NCBI GenBank assembly: GCA_017451505.1 | Contig: JAFTOF010000011.1 | Location: forward strand, 1 to 60,950 | From: Clostridia bacterium | GTDB taxonomy: Bacteria; Bacillota; Clostridia; UMGS1883 | Direction of reading: 5' to 3' | DNA: 60,950 bases | Part shown: one piece after another, positions 34,227 through 43,668 of the stretch | Numbering within the stretch: the stretch's first letter is position 1 | Layout: every line of letters begins with the position of its first letter | Notes under the pieces: generated by a model | What the model was told of the DNA's origin: nothing | Database searches by the model: none | Seen by the model: the letters and a program-made list of their open reading frames with translations, nothing else | Made by a program: the position numbers and the translations under genes

Positions 34227-36821
34227 GTGGCAGAATTAACACCAATGATGAAGCAATACATGGAAATAAAGCAAAAATGCCCCGACACAATTTTAATGTT
34301 TCGGTTGGGTGATTTCTACGAAATGTTTTTTGAAGATGCAATCGTTGCTTCAAAGGATTTGGAAATAACCCTTACAGGGCGTGACTGCGGTCAGGAGGAA
34401 CGTGCACCTATGTGCGGTGTTCCCTTTCACGCCGCAGATACATATATAGCACGCCTTGTTGCAAAAGGGCATAAGGTTGCAATCTGCGAGCAGATGGAAG
34501 ACCCCAAGGCGGTAAAGGGAATCGTTAAGCGTGACATAATAAGAATCGTTACCCCCGGTACGATTATTGACGATGCACTTCTTAATTCCCGCAAAACAAA
34601 TTACATGGCTTCCATATGCCGAATAGGTAACGACTGCAGTGTAACCTTTGTGGACGTTTCCACGGGTGAGCTTTTGGGAACTACTCTTTATGATGACGCC
34701 TCCTGTGACAAGCTTATAAACGAGCTTGCACGCTTTTCCCCTGTTGAGATTGCCTTGGGCGGCAATTCATATCAGAACAAGAAAATCACCGAATATATAC
34801 AGAGCCGCAGCGATGCACTCACATTCACATATGAATACACCGATGTTGAAAAGGATGCAAAGGAGATTTTGTTCTCTCAGTTAAAAAACAGCAATGATAT
34901 TTCAGAAAACATGCTGAAAGTTTCCACAGCGGCACTGATAAACTATATCCTTGAAACGCAGAAAGCAAAAATGGCACATATCCACACTATTAATATCTAC
35001 ACCTCACAGGAATTTGTAGACCTTGATGCGGCAACGGTAAGGAATCTGGAGCTTGTGGAAACAATGCGTGACAAGACCAAACGCGGTTCGCTTTTCTGGG
35101 TGCTGGATAACACCAAAACCTCCATGGGAACAAGAATGCTCAAGCAGTGGATTCTCCGCCCCTTGGTTAATGCAGCGTCTGTAAATAACCGTTTGTGCGG
35201 CGTTGAGGAGCTGGTAAACAACCTTGGTCTTCGTGAGGATCTGGAAGATGCCCTTACAGGCGTAAATGACATTGAACGCCTTATGAGCAAGGTATCAATA
35301 GGTACGGCAAACGCCCGCGATATGCTGGCACTTTGTGCGTCCTTTGCAAAGCTTCCGTTCCTGTCGAAAATTCTTTGTAAGACGCGTAGCACCATTCTCA
35401 GTGTTCAGGCGGCAAATCTTGATACGCTGGAGGATGTCTGCGACCTTCTTGAAAGAGCAATCAATCCCGACGCCCCCATTTCACTCAGAGAAGGAAACAT
35501 AATCCGCAAAGGATTTTTGGAAGAAATTGACCGTCTTCGTAATATACAAGAGGGCGGAACAACCTTTATAGCGGAGCTTGAAGCAAGGGAAAGAGAAAGA
35601 ACGGGGATTAAAAACCTTAAGGTTAAATTTAACAAGGTTTTTGGCTATTTTATAGAGGTTTCCTCCTCTCAGCTGTCTAAGGTCCCCGATGATTATATGC
35701 GTAAGCAGACACTGACAAACGGCGAGCGTTTTATAACGGCAGAGCTTAAAGAGATTGAAAGCAGTGTCTTAGGTGCAAGCGAAAAGCTGGTTTCTCTCGA
35801 GTATGAGGAATTCCAGAAAATCCGTGAAGCCGTTTGCGAGCATATGGAGCGAATTGAAAAAACTGCCCACGCAATCGCAGTTACCGATACAATTTATTCG
35901 CTGGCGGAGGCCGCCGTTAAAAACAAATATACAAAACCCGAGGTCAATCTTGGGGACAAGCTTGAAATCCGCGAGGGCAGGCACCCCGTTGTGGAAAAGG
36001 TGCTTTCCCACTCCCTTTTCGTTCCCAATGATACCTATCTTGACTGCACGGATAACCGCATGGCGGTAATTACAGGCCCTAATATGGCAGGTAAGTCCAC
36101 CTATATGCGTCAGACGGCAATCATTGCCCTTATGGCACAGATTGGCTCTTTTGTCCCTGCACAAAGCTGTGTTACGGGAATTATTGATAAAATCTTTACC
36201 AGAATAGGTGCTTCCGACGATCTGGCATCGGGACAAAGTACCTTTATGCTGGAAATGAACGAAGTCAGCTATATACTTAAAAACGCAACTAAGAAAAGCC
36301 TTTGTATACTGGACGAAATCGGCAGAGGAACAAGCACCTTTGACGGTCTTTCTATTGCATGGGCGGTTATTGAGCATATTGCAAAGAAAATCGGTGCAAA
36401 AACCCTTTTCGCAACTCACTATCATGAGCTTACCGCACTTGAGGGCAGCGTGGACGGAATTGTGAATTATAACACCGCCTGCAAAAAACGCGGTGATGAT
36501 ATTACTTTTCTCCGCAGAATTGTCCGCGGAGGAACTGATGATAGCTTTGGTATCGAGGTTGCCAAGCTCGCAGGAGTACCCGAAAGCGTTATCAAAAGAG
36601 CAAAGGAAGTTCTTAAAACCGTTGAGGGCGAAACACGCGGCAGTGAGGCAGGCTCAAAAATTGCATCTAAGATGGAAACGGAAAGCGGAGATTCCATGCA
36701 AATAGGCTTTGCGGATATGGGAAGCAATAAGCTTCGCGATGCACTTAAAGCAATCGATGTAACTACACTTACACCCATCGAAGCTATGAACAAACTTTAC
36801 GAATTACAAAAATTATTATAA
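34227..36821 (+). CDS. mutS: DNA mismatch repair protein MutS
   Basis: Recognises mismatches and recruits MutL. The N-terminal mismatch-contact loop GDFYEMF, the clamp and lever domains, and the ATPase with Walker A GPNMAGKST (about 617-625) and the Walker B LDEIGRGTST are all present. 864 residues. It starts with GTG at 34227 after AAAGGAGG. It is followed at 66 bases by mutL. Confidence 0.98.
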   Translation: MAELTPMMKQYMEIKQKCPDTILMFRLGDFYEMFFEDAIVASKDLEITLTGRDCGQEERAPMCGVPFHAADTYIARLVAKGHKVAICEQMEDPKAVKGIVKRDIIRIVTPGTIIDDALLNSRKTNYMASICRIGNDCSVTFVDVSTGELLGTTLYDDASCDKLINELARFSPVEIALGGNSYQNKKITEYIQSRSDALTFTYEYTDVEKDAKEILFSQLKNSNDISENMLKVSTAALINYILETQKAKMAHIHTINIYTSQEFVDLDAATVRNLELVETMRDKTKRGSLFWVLDNTKTSMGTRMLKQWILRPLVNAASVNNRLCGVEELVNNLGLREDLEDALTGVNDIERLMSKVSIGTANARDMLALCASFAKLPFLSKILCKTRSTILSVQAANLDTLEDVCDLLERAINPDAPISLREGNIIRKGFLEEIDRLRNIQEGGTTFIAELEARERERTGIKNLKVKFNKVFGYFIEVSSSQLSKVPDDYMRKQTLTNGERFITAELKEIESSVLGASEKLVSLEYEEFQKIREAVCEHMERIEKTAHAIAVTDTIYSLAEAAVKNKYTKPEVNLGDKLEIREGRHPVVEKVLSHSLFVPNDTYLDCTDNRMAVITGPNMAGKSTYMRQTAIIALMAQIGSFVPAQSCVTGIIDKIFTRIGASDDLASGQSTFMLEMNEVSYILKNATKKSLCILDEIGRGTSTFDGLSIAWAVIEHIAKKIGAKTLFATHYHELTALEGSVDGIVNYNTACKKRGDDITFLRRIVRGGTDDSFGIEVAKLAGVPESVIKRAKEVLKTVEGETRGSEAGSKIASKMETESGDSMQIGFADMGSNKLRDALKAIDVTTLTPIEAMNKLYELQKLL

Positions 36822-36887
36822 AGATTTTCGCCACGGCGAAAATCCACCTTCATTTTGCATTTGCAACGACGAAAGGAGGAAGCAGTC

Positions 36888-38837
36888 TTGGGAAAAATAA
36901 ACGTACTTGATAAATTCACTGCTGAGAAAATTGCGGCAGGTGAAGTTGTGGAGCGTCCTGCCAGCGTAATTAAAGAGCTTGTGGAAAACTCCATAGACGC
37001 AGGAGCAACCACCGTTACAATAGAAATAAAGGACGGCGGTACTTCCTACATACGCGTTGCCGATAACGGCTCGGGCATGGAAAAGGACGATGCAAGGACG
37101 GCTTTCCTCCGCCACGCCACCAGTAAAATAAAAACCGATAAGGACCTTGAGAGTATATCAACCCTCGGTTTCAGAGGGGAGGCACTCTGCTCCATTGCTG
37201 CAGTAAGTAAAACAGAGCTTTTCACCAAGCAGCGTACTGACCTTGAGGGAACACACGTTGTTGTTGAGGGCGGAGTGGAAAAGGTTTTTGAGGGTGCAGG
37301 TTGCCCCGACGGTACTACCATTGTTGTAAAAAATCTTTTCTATAACACCCCCGCTCGAATGAAATTCCTTAAAAAAGACAGCGTTGAGGCGGCAGCTGTT
37401 ACCGATGTTTGCAACAAGCAGGCATTAAGCCACCCCGAGGTTTCAATCCGTCTTATTCGTGACGGAAAGGACATTCTTTTCTCCCCCGGTGATAACATTC
37501 TTAAAAATGCAGTTCACGCTGTATTCGGAAAGGATATTGCAAACTCCACCGCAGAGGTTGATTTTTCAAAAAACGGCATCCGCATCAGTGGGCTTACGGG
37601 CAAGAATAATCTTTCACGCCCCAACCGCCTGATGCAGATATTCTTTATAAACGGCAGATTCATAGTTAATAAGACGCTTCTTGCCGCAGTCAGTGAGGCT
37701 TATAAAAACGAGCTTATGACAGGGCGTTTCCCTGTTTGTGTGCTGAATGTGGAAATAGACCCCTCCCTTGTGGATGTTAACGTACACCCTGGGAAAACAG
37801 AGGTTAAATTTGCAAGCGAGCAGGATATTTATGAATGTGCCTACTGGGCAGTTAAAAACGCACTTAGTAAGGTTGCCGCACCCCGTGAGGTGGGCATTAT
37901 TAAAAACAAGGATTCCTACAAAATGCCCTTTACGATTAAAAGTGCCGAGCAGATTTCCTTTAATCCGCCAAAAGCGGCAAAGCCCTCGGCATTTAAACCT
38001 TATGTGCCTGATACCACTGCAGAGAAAAAGGCGGCAAAGCCCCTTGGGATAAATCAAATCCGTGAGGAAGTAAAGCCCTACGAGGGAAAGCTTCCCGTAA
38101 GGGAAATTGAGGGCATTGATAAAATTCCCCCGAAAAAGGAAGTTCCCGAAGCACCGCTTTTTGAAAATGAGTCTGTTAAAGCGGACTCTCCTGCCAAAAA
38201 GAGCATGGCAGACGAGATTGCGGAGATTAAAAAATCCGTATCAAAGCAGTCTGTTCCCGATGCTCCTTTAGATGTTCGGATTATAGGACAGCTTTTTGGC
38301 ACCTATATTTTAGCCGAGGGTGACGGTGAATTTTTTCTTATGGATCAGCACGCCGCCCATGAGCGTATACGATATGAAGAAATCCGCCAAAGCGGATATA
38401 AAACAGATACACAGCTTCTTTTAATGCCCATCACGCTGACGCTGACGCCCGCTGAAAAGGCATTGGCACTGGAAAATGCAGCAGCACTTCTTGATATGGG
38501 CTTTGAAATTGAGGATTTCGGCACATCGAAGGTAATTCTCCGTTCGCTTCCTGCTGACTGCCCCTATGAGGAGGGCGGTGACCTTTTCGTAGAGGTTCTG
38601 GAGGTTTTATCGGGCGGTGAATCGGGCGAGGTTCTGGCAATGCTTGATAAGGCGGTCTACACCATTGCGTGCAGAAGTGCCATAAAGGCAAATCAGTCAC
38701 TTTCCCTCCCTGAGCTTGAAAAGCTTTATGCACAGGCACAGGCGTTAGACTCGGTTACAACTTGCCCTCACGGCAGACCCATCAGTGTTAAGCTGACCAA
38801 ATATCAGATAGAAAAGATGTTTGGCAGAATTGTCTGA
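36888..38837 (+). CDS. mutL: DNA mismatch repair protein MutL
   Basis: GHKL ATPase with ENSIDAGA, DNGSGM and GFRGEAL in the N-terminal domain, a variable linker rich in Lys/Pro, and a C-terminal dimerisation domain. That domain carries the endonuclease motif DQHAAHERIRYEE (from about 486), so this MutL can nick DNA, as expected in bacteria lacking MutH. The start is the TTG at 36888 with AAAGGAGG eight bases upstream; a TTG at 36855 would add eleven residues. Confidence 0.97.
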   Translation: MGKINVLDKFTAEKIAAGEVVERPASVIKELVENSIDAGATTVTIEIKDGGTSYIRVADNGSGMEKDDARTAFLRHATSKIKTDKDLESISTLGFRGEALCSIAAVSKTELFTKQRTDLEGTHVVVEGGVEKVFEGAGCPDGTTIVVKNLFYNTPARMKFLKKDSVEAAAVTDVCNKQALSHPEVSIRLIRDGKDILFSPGDNILKNAVHAVFGKDIANSTAEVDFSKNGIRISGLTGKNNLSRPNRLMQIFFINGRFIVNKTLLAAVSEAYKNELMTGRFPVCVLNVEIDPSLVDVNVHPGKTEVKFASEQDIYECAYWAVKNALSKVAAPREVGIIKNKDSYKMPFTIKSAEQISFNPPKAAKPSAFKPYVPDTTAEKKAAKPLGINQIREEVKPYEGKLPVREIEGIDKIPPKKEVPEAPLFENESVKADSPAKKSMADEIAEIKKSVSKQSVPDAPLDVRIIGQLFGTYILAEGDGEFFLMDQHAAHERIRYEEIRQSGYKTDTQLLLMPITLTLTPAEKALALENAAALLDMGFEIEDFGTSKVILRSLPADCPYEEGGDLFVEVLEVLSGGESGEVLAMLDKAVYTIACRSAIKANQSLSLPELEKLYAQAQALDSVTTCPHGRPISVKLTKYQIEKMFGRIV

Positions 38838-38851
38838 CGGGGGTGCTTGCG

Positions 38852-39781
38852 ATGAATAATAAAATACCCCTTGTGATAATTGCAGGAGCTACAGCTTCGG
38901 GGAAAACCTCCCTTGGCATAGAGCTTGCAAAGAAGTTTTCGGGAGAGGTTATTTCCTGTGACAGTATGCAGATTTACAAAAATCTTGACATCGGCACGGC
39001 AAAGCCAACCAAGGAAGAAATGCAGGGTGTTGTTCACCATATGATAGATGTGATTGACCCGACCGAGGCTTTCAGCGTGGAAAGATATTGCTCTATGGCA
39101 CACGAAATTATACGCGATATTTATTCGCGTGGGCATCTTCCCATTATGGTAGGCGGAACGGGGCTTTATGCGGATAACACGGTGTATAATACCACGTTTT
39201 GTGCACCCATTCGTGACGAGGCACTCTCAGGCGAGCTTTTGAAATATGCACAAACCCACGGCAACGATGCACTTTTTAAAATTCTTCAGGAAGAAGATCC
39301 CGAAAAGGCAAAAACACTCCACCCCAATGATGTAAAAAGGGTAATTCGTGCGATTGAAACAAAACGCACCACAGGGAAAACCAGAGAGGAGCTTGACTCC
39401 TTAAGCCGTCCCGAAGAAAGCCCCTATGACTATATTTATATAGCCATTGATATGGATAGGAAGCTTCTTTATGAAAGAATTGAAAAGCGTGTGGATATTA
39501 TGCTGAAGGACGGTCTTTTGGACGAGGTTAAAAAGTATATTCTCCCCCATCTTCCCAAAATGTCCACTGCCGCTGCGGCAATAGGCTATCGGGAGGCTGT
39601 ATGGTACTTTAAAGGGCTTTGCACATATGAGGAAATGGTGGAGCTTTTAAAAAGGAACACACGCCGATATGCCAAGAGGCAGCTTACATGGTTTCGCAAA
39701 AATCCCGACATTAATCACTTAGCTTTTGATTCTCTGCCGGAAAAAGCGGCAGAGCTAATTAAAAACAAATTCAAAATATGA
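38852..39781 (+). CDS. miaA: tRNA dimethylallyltransferase
   Basis: Adds the dimethylallyl group to A37, the step before MiaB. The P-loop GATASGKTS is near the N-terminus, followed by the DSMQIYKNLDIGTAKP substrate-binding line and the VGGTGLY motif. 309 residues from the ATG at 38852 after GGGGGTG; a GTG at 38843 is possible. It sits between mutL and hfq, the common order. Confidence 0.97.
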   Translation: MNNKIPLVIIAGATASGKTSLGIELAKKFSGEVISCDSMQIYKNLDIGTAKPTKEEMQGVVHHMIDVIDPTEAFSVERYCSMAHEIIRDIYSRGHLPIMVGGTGLYADNTVYNTTFCAPIRDEALSGELLKYAQTHGNDALFKILQEEDPEKAKTLHPNDVKRVIRAIETKRTTGKTREELDSLSRPEESPYDYIYIAIDMDRKLLYERIEKRVDIMLKDGLLDEVKKYILPHLPKMSTAAAAIGYREAVWYFKGLCTYEEMVELLKRNTRRYAKRQLTWFRKNPDINHLAFDSLPEKAAELIKNKFKI

Positions 39782-39794
39782 AAGGACAAAACAA

Positions 39795-40046
39795 ATGAAA
39801 ACACAAACAAACTTACAGGATGTATTTTTAAATCAGGTACGCAAAGAAAAACAGGCAATTACGATATTCCTGTTAAGCGGTTTTCAGATAAGAGGCCTTG
39901 TAACGGGCTTTGATAATTATACCGTGGTTCTGGACTGCGACGGAAAGCAGGAGCTTATTTATAAGCACGCCATTTCCACGATTATCCCTACACGCCCCGT
40001 AAATTTCATGGCGGCGGAAAAGGCCGAGGAAGAAGCGGCACAATAA
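39795..40046 (+). CDS. hfq: RNA chaperone Hfq
   Basis: Sm-like protein that forms a hexamer and helps small RNAs act. The 83 residues hold the Sm1 region (FLNQVRKEKQAITIFLLSGFQIRG) and the Sm2 YKHAIS motif. The C-terminus is short and acidic, as in Gram-positive Hfq. It starts 13 bases after miaA. Its presence matters for the candidate RNA at 3.7-4.1 kb. Confidence 0.97.
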   Translation: MKTQTNLQDVFLNQVRKEKQAITIFLLSGFQIRGLVTGFDNYTVVLDCDGKQELIYKHAISTIIPTRPVNFMAAEKAEEEAAQ

Positions 40047-40077
40047 GATTATTTTGTATTTAAGAGGAGGTGCACCA

Positions 40078-41277
40078 ATGAATAAAATATTGAAAAGATG
40101 CCTTATAGTGTCAATGCTTATAGCGTTTATCAGTATGATAAATTATTGCAGTGCACCCTATGATACTGAAACGGCAAAGTCCGTTTCCATCCGAAAGACA
40201 ATAACGGGAAGCGGCTTTATTCTGAGAAAAGAAACCGTTATTTCCCAAAGTGCAAACGGTGTGTTTGAGGTGACGGCAAAGGACGGAGAGCGAATTTCCA
40301 GAGGAAGCAGCGTAGGCGTTGCAATCAGCGGCAACCTTAATGACGCTCTTGCAAACGAGCTTTCCGAAGTTACAACACGCATTGATGAAATCCAGCAATC
40401 GGGCAGCTTTGCAGACATATATTCCTCCGACGAAGCACGTATTTACACGGCTCTTAAGGATTTTTCGTTAAATATAAGAACCGCTGTGTATTCCGAAAAT
40501 TATTCTTCTGCCACAGATGTTGCGTTGCAGCTTGCGGCACTTCTTGAGAAAAAATATGCTCCTGAAAACGGGCTTGCGGCAGATAAGCTTTTGCTGGATT
40601 TAAAGAAACGAAAGTATGAGCTTGAGCAGCAGCTCGGAGGAATCCGCGAGGACGTTAAAGCCCCTGCATCGGGCATCTTCTTCCGCAATCTTGACGGTCT
40701 TGAAAACAGCGGAACAGAAGAAGATATATCCATGCTGTCAGCATCAAAAATAAACGGTTTTTCAAAAAAGCTTGAAAGCTACACCCCGAAAATAAAAGAT
40801 GTGGCTAAAATAACCGATACCTATGTGTGGTATCTGACCGCTTCAGTGGATAAAGATGAAGCAAAAAAGCTTACCGTGGGAAAATCCGTTACAATATCTA
40901 TCGACGATTCTGCCCCTGCACTTGCAAGTGTTCTTGCCGTAAATCATAAAGAAGGCGAAGATGAAGCGGCAGTAATTATTAAATCCACTCGAAACATTAC
41001 GGGTGTTTTTGAAAAGCGTACGGCAGAATTTGAAATCTGTTACGAAGAATACAGCGGACTTTATGTTCCTGCTGCCGCAATCAGGGTAGTGGATAACGTT
41101 ACGGGAGTATACGTTATCAGCAGAACAAAATCCGTGGCATTTAAATGTGTAGATATTCTTCACAAGGAAAAGGACTATTACATCGTAAGGAAAAATTACA
41201 CTCCCCCCGAAAAAGTAAAGTATTCTCCCCTAAAGCTTTATGATGATATCTTAGTGAATCCCGAGGTGGTAAACTGA
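40078..41277 (+). CDS. HlyD-like membrane-anchored periplasmic adaptor-type protein
   Basis: 399 residues from the ATG at 40078 after AGGAGGTG. One N-terminal transmembrane helix is followed by a split lipoyl-like beta domain (SGFILRKETVISQSANGVFE, then KAPASGIFFR), a helical hairpin and a beta-barrel (YVWYLTASVDKDEAKKL, YVPAAAIRVVDNVTGVYVI). It resembles HlyD/MFP adaptors but no pump gene is adjacent. In Clostridia such a gene commonly sits just before YggS and sepF, so an envelope or division role is possible. Confidence 0.8.
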   Translation: MNKILKRCLIVSMLIAFISMINYCSAPYDTETAKSVSIRKTITGSGFILRKETVISQSANGVFEVTAKDGERISRGSSVGVAISGNLNDALANELSEVTTRIDEIQQSGSFADIYSSDEARIYTALKDFSLNIRTAVYSENYSSATDVALQLAALLEKKYAPENGLAADKLLLDLKKRKYELEQQLGGIREDVKAPASGIFFRNLDGLENSGTEEDISMLSASKINGFSKKLESYTPKIKDVAKITDTYVWYLTASVDKDEAKKLTVGKSVTISIDDSAPALASVLAVNHKEGEDEAAVIIKSTRNITGVFEKRTAEFEICYEEYSGLYVPAAAIRVVDNVTGVYVISRTKSVAFKCVDILHKEKDYYIVRKNYTPPEKVKYSPLKLYDDILVNPEVVN

Positions 41278-41278
41278 C

Positions 41279-41944
41279 ATGGCATTAAAAGACAATCTTA
41301 AAGAAATACACCAAAAAATTTCTGCCGCCGCAAAAAGATGTGGCAGAAATGAAGATGAAATCACCCTTATCTGCGTAAGTAAAACCATCGATGCCGAAAC
41401 AATTAACGAAGCATTTAATTTAGGCGAAAGGGTTTTCGGGGAAAACCGTGTGCAGGAGCTGACCGAGAAGTATCCTTTGGTAAATAGCGATGCTAGGTGG
41501 CATCTTATTGGTCACTTACAAACAAACAAGGTAAAGTATGTAGTTGGAAAGGCAGAGCTTATTCACTCTGTTGACAGTCTGCATCTGGCAAAAGCCATAA
41601 ATGCACAGGCGGAAAAACAGGGTATATGCCAGAAAATTCTTCTGGAAGTAAATATTTCGGGAGAAGAAAGCAAATATGGTTTGACAACACAAGAAATCCC
41701 TACTATAATTAAAGAGATAGGTAATATGAAAGGACTCTCGTTTAGGGGCTTTATGACAATGGCACCTCTGTACGCTGAGGAAAATGAGATCAGAGATATT
41801 TTTTCCAAGGCGAAAAGGCTTTTTGATGAGTACAAGCCCTATGGCAGCGAGGTCCTATCCATGGGAATGAGTCAGGATTTTGAAATTGCCGTGGAGGAAG
41901 GTGCTACCTGCGTAAGAGTAGGTAGGTCCATATTCAAAAAATAA
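41279..41944 (+). CDS. YggS family pyridoxal-phosphate-binding protein
   Basis: PLP homeostasis protein with an alanine-racemase-like barrel and no known catalysis. The PLP lysine is K35 in ICVSKTID; the C-terminal MSQDFEIAVEEGATCVRVGRSIF carries the phosphate-binding part. 221 residues. Starts one base after the HlyD-like gene stop. The YggS-sepF order matches ylmE-sepF of bacilli. Confidence 0.95.
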   Translation: MALKDNLKEIHQKISAAAKRCGRNEDEITLICVSKTIDAETINEAFNLGERVFGENRVQELTEKYPLVNSDARWHLIGHLQTNKVKYVVGKAELIHSVDSLHLAKAINAQAEKQGICQKILLEVNISGEESKYGLTTQEIPTIIKEIGNMKGLSFRGFMTMAPLYAEENEIRDIFSKAKRLFDEYKPYGSEVLSMGMSQDFEIAVEEGATCVRVGRSIFKK

Positions 41945-41976
41945 TTGGCTTTCAGCCATTTAAGGAGGAATTTAAC

Positions 41977-42420
41977 ATGTCAATCTTAACTAAATTCAAC
42001 GAGCTTATTTTCGGACCGGAAGACGATGAGGAAATAGAATTCGCTTCCGAAAGCAACGAACCGGAGTTTGATTTCGATCAGCCCCCCGCTATGCCTGCTG
42101 CAAAAAAGCCCAAGGTTGTAAATATTGCGGCAACAACCCAGCTTAAGGTTGTGGTTGTATCTATCGAGGAATTTGACGAAGCAAGAGAGGTTGCTGACCA
42201 TCTCCGCAGCAAGAAGCCCGTTGTAATCAATCTTGAAAAGCTTGAAAAGGACGTAGCTCGCAGAGTTATCGACTTTATCAGCGGTAGTGTTTACGCTCTG
42301 GGCGGCTCTATCCAGAAGGTTTCCGGTGGAATCTTCCTTATTGCTCCCTACAACGTAGATATTATGTCCGATGTCCGCGACGAGCTTAAGAACACGGGGA
42401 TTTTTCCGTGGGAGGAATAA
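41977..42420 (+). CDS. sepF: Cell division protein SepF
   Basis: Membrane-attached FtsZ partner. The N-terminal amphipathic stretch MSILTKFNELIFG, an acidic linker and the C-terminal SepF core (VVVSIEEFDEAREVADHL through KVSGGIFLIAP) are visible. 147 residues. The start follows AAGGAGG. Confidence 0.97.
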   Translation: MSILTKFNELIFGPEDDEEIEFASESNEPEFDFDQPPAMPAAKKPKVVNIAATTQLKVVVVSIEEFDEAREVADHLRSKKPVVINLEKLEKDVARRVIDFISGSVYALGGSIQKVSGGIFLIAPYNVDIMSDVRDELKNTGIFPWEE

Positions 42421-43184
42421 CGGATAAAAAGAAATTTACCCATTCTCTCGATTCCCGTCACACCTTGATGTTTGCCCATATTTACGATATGGCAACTCAA
42501 AGGGATAAATATTCGCGTGCTGTTTACGGAGATTTTTTGTCCGAAAACAGCACTGCACTTGTTTTATCAAGGGCACACTTGCTTCCCTCTGTGCCCATCT
42601 TTTTCGGAGGATATGACGGAGCACAAAGGCAGATGATTGCCTTTGTGCCCGAATATGAGGAGGCTATTTTTCCCATGTCTGCAATCAGGGTAGACACCCC
42701 TAATCTTAAAAGGCTTTCCCATCGTGATTTTTTGGGAAGCGTGCTTGGACTTGGGATAAAAAGGGAAAAATGCGGAGATATTATTATAAATGAGGATTGT
42801 GCATTCATTTTTCTTGACAGCGATGTGGCATCCTTTGTTGCAAATGAGCTTACAAAGGTAGGCAGAGAAGGAGTAAAAGCTACTCTTATCCCCCTGTCGG
42901 AAGTAGTAGTCAGGGAAAAAGAATTTAAAAGCATTACGGGAACTGTATCTTCACTCAGGCTTGACAGTGTGGTTTCCCTTTTTACAGGCAAAGGAAGAAG
43001 CAAGGCGGCAGAGGCAGTTTCGGGCGGTCTTGTATTCGTAAACGGAATCTGCATCCAAAAAAGCGATGCTCACCTAAAAGGCGGTGATGTTATTTCCGTC
43101 CGCGGCAAAGGAAAGGCAACGCTTAACATAGGCGGGAAATCAAAAAAAGACAGGATTTTTATCACCTTAGATGCGTGGGTCTGA
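42408..43184 (+). CDS. YlmH-like RNA-binding protein with S4 domain
   Basis: 258 residues starting with GTG at 42408 inside the last codons of sepF. The N-terminal ~170 residues are a YlmH-type RRM-like region; the C-terminal S4 domain covers about 185-245 (LRLDSVVSLFTGKGRSKAAE). The family includes ribosome-quality-control factors that bind obstructed 50S subunits. YlmG and DivIVA, which often sit beside it, are absent here. Confidence 0.9.
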   Translation: MGGITDKKKFTHSLDSRHTLMFAHIYDMATQRDKYSRAVYGDFLSENSTALVLSRAHLLPSVPIFFGGYDGAQRQMIAFVPEYEEAIFPMSAIRVDTPNLKRLSHRDFLGSVLGLGIKREKCGDIIINEDCAFIFLDSDVASFVANELTKVGREGVKATLIPLSEVVVREKEFKSITGTVSSLRLDSVVSLFTGKGRSKAAEAVSGGLVFVNGICIQKSDAHLKGGDVISVRGKGKATLNIGGKSKKDRIFITLDAWV

Positions 43185-43197
43185 AAGGAGCGAAAGT

Positions 43198-43668
43198 ATG
43201 TATATTTATATTATCTTGGCACTTGCCATGGTCGCTCTTGACCAGATTAGTAAAATCCTTATTACCTCAAATCTGAAACTGTATGAAATCAGAGAGTTTA
43301 TTCCAAACTTTTTAAGTCTTACATACATTCGCAACGAGGGTGCGGCGTTTGGTATGCTTAAAGGTGCACGCGTGTTTTTCATTATCCTTACCGTTTTAGT
43401 AATTGCCGCACTTATAGCATACATTAAAAAATCACGCCCCTCCTCAAAGCTTGAAATGCTTTCCCTCAGCTTTATTGCAGGCGGTGCGATTGGAAACTTT
43501 ATAGACAGGGTGCTTTTTGGCTATGTGCGTGACTTTATAATGACGGATTTTATGGACTTCCCTGTGTTTAACATTGCCGATTGCTTTGTTTGCATTGGTG
43601 CAGGTCTTTATATTCTTTATGCACTTTCGGACTTTTTCCCGAAAAAAGAAAAAGGAGGAAGCACATGA
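43198..43668 (+). CDS. lspA: Signal peptidase II (lipoprotein signal peptidase)
   Basis: Aspartic protease cleaving lipoprotein signal peptides. Four transmembrane helices; the catalytic aspartates are D103 in NFIDR and D128 in FNIAD. 156 residues from the ATG at 43198, which has AAAGGAG upstream; the longer reading frame lacks a site. It may process the GH3 lipoprotein encoded downstream. Confidence 0.97.
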   Translation: MYIYIILALAMVALDQISKILITSNLKLYEIREFIPNFLSLTYIRNEGAAFGMLKGARVFFIILTVLVIAALIAYIKKSRPSSKLEMLSLSFIAGGAIGNFIDRVLFGYVRDFIMTDFMDFPVFNIADCFVCIGAGLYILYALSDFFPKKEKGGST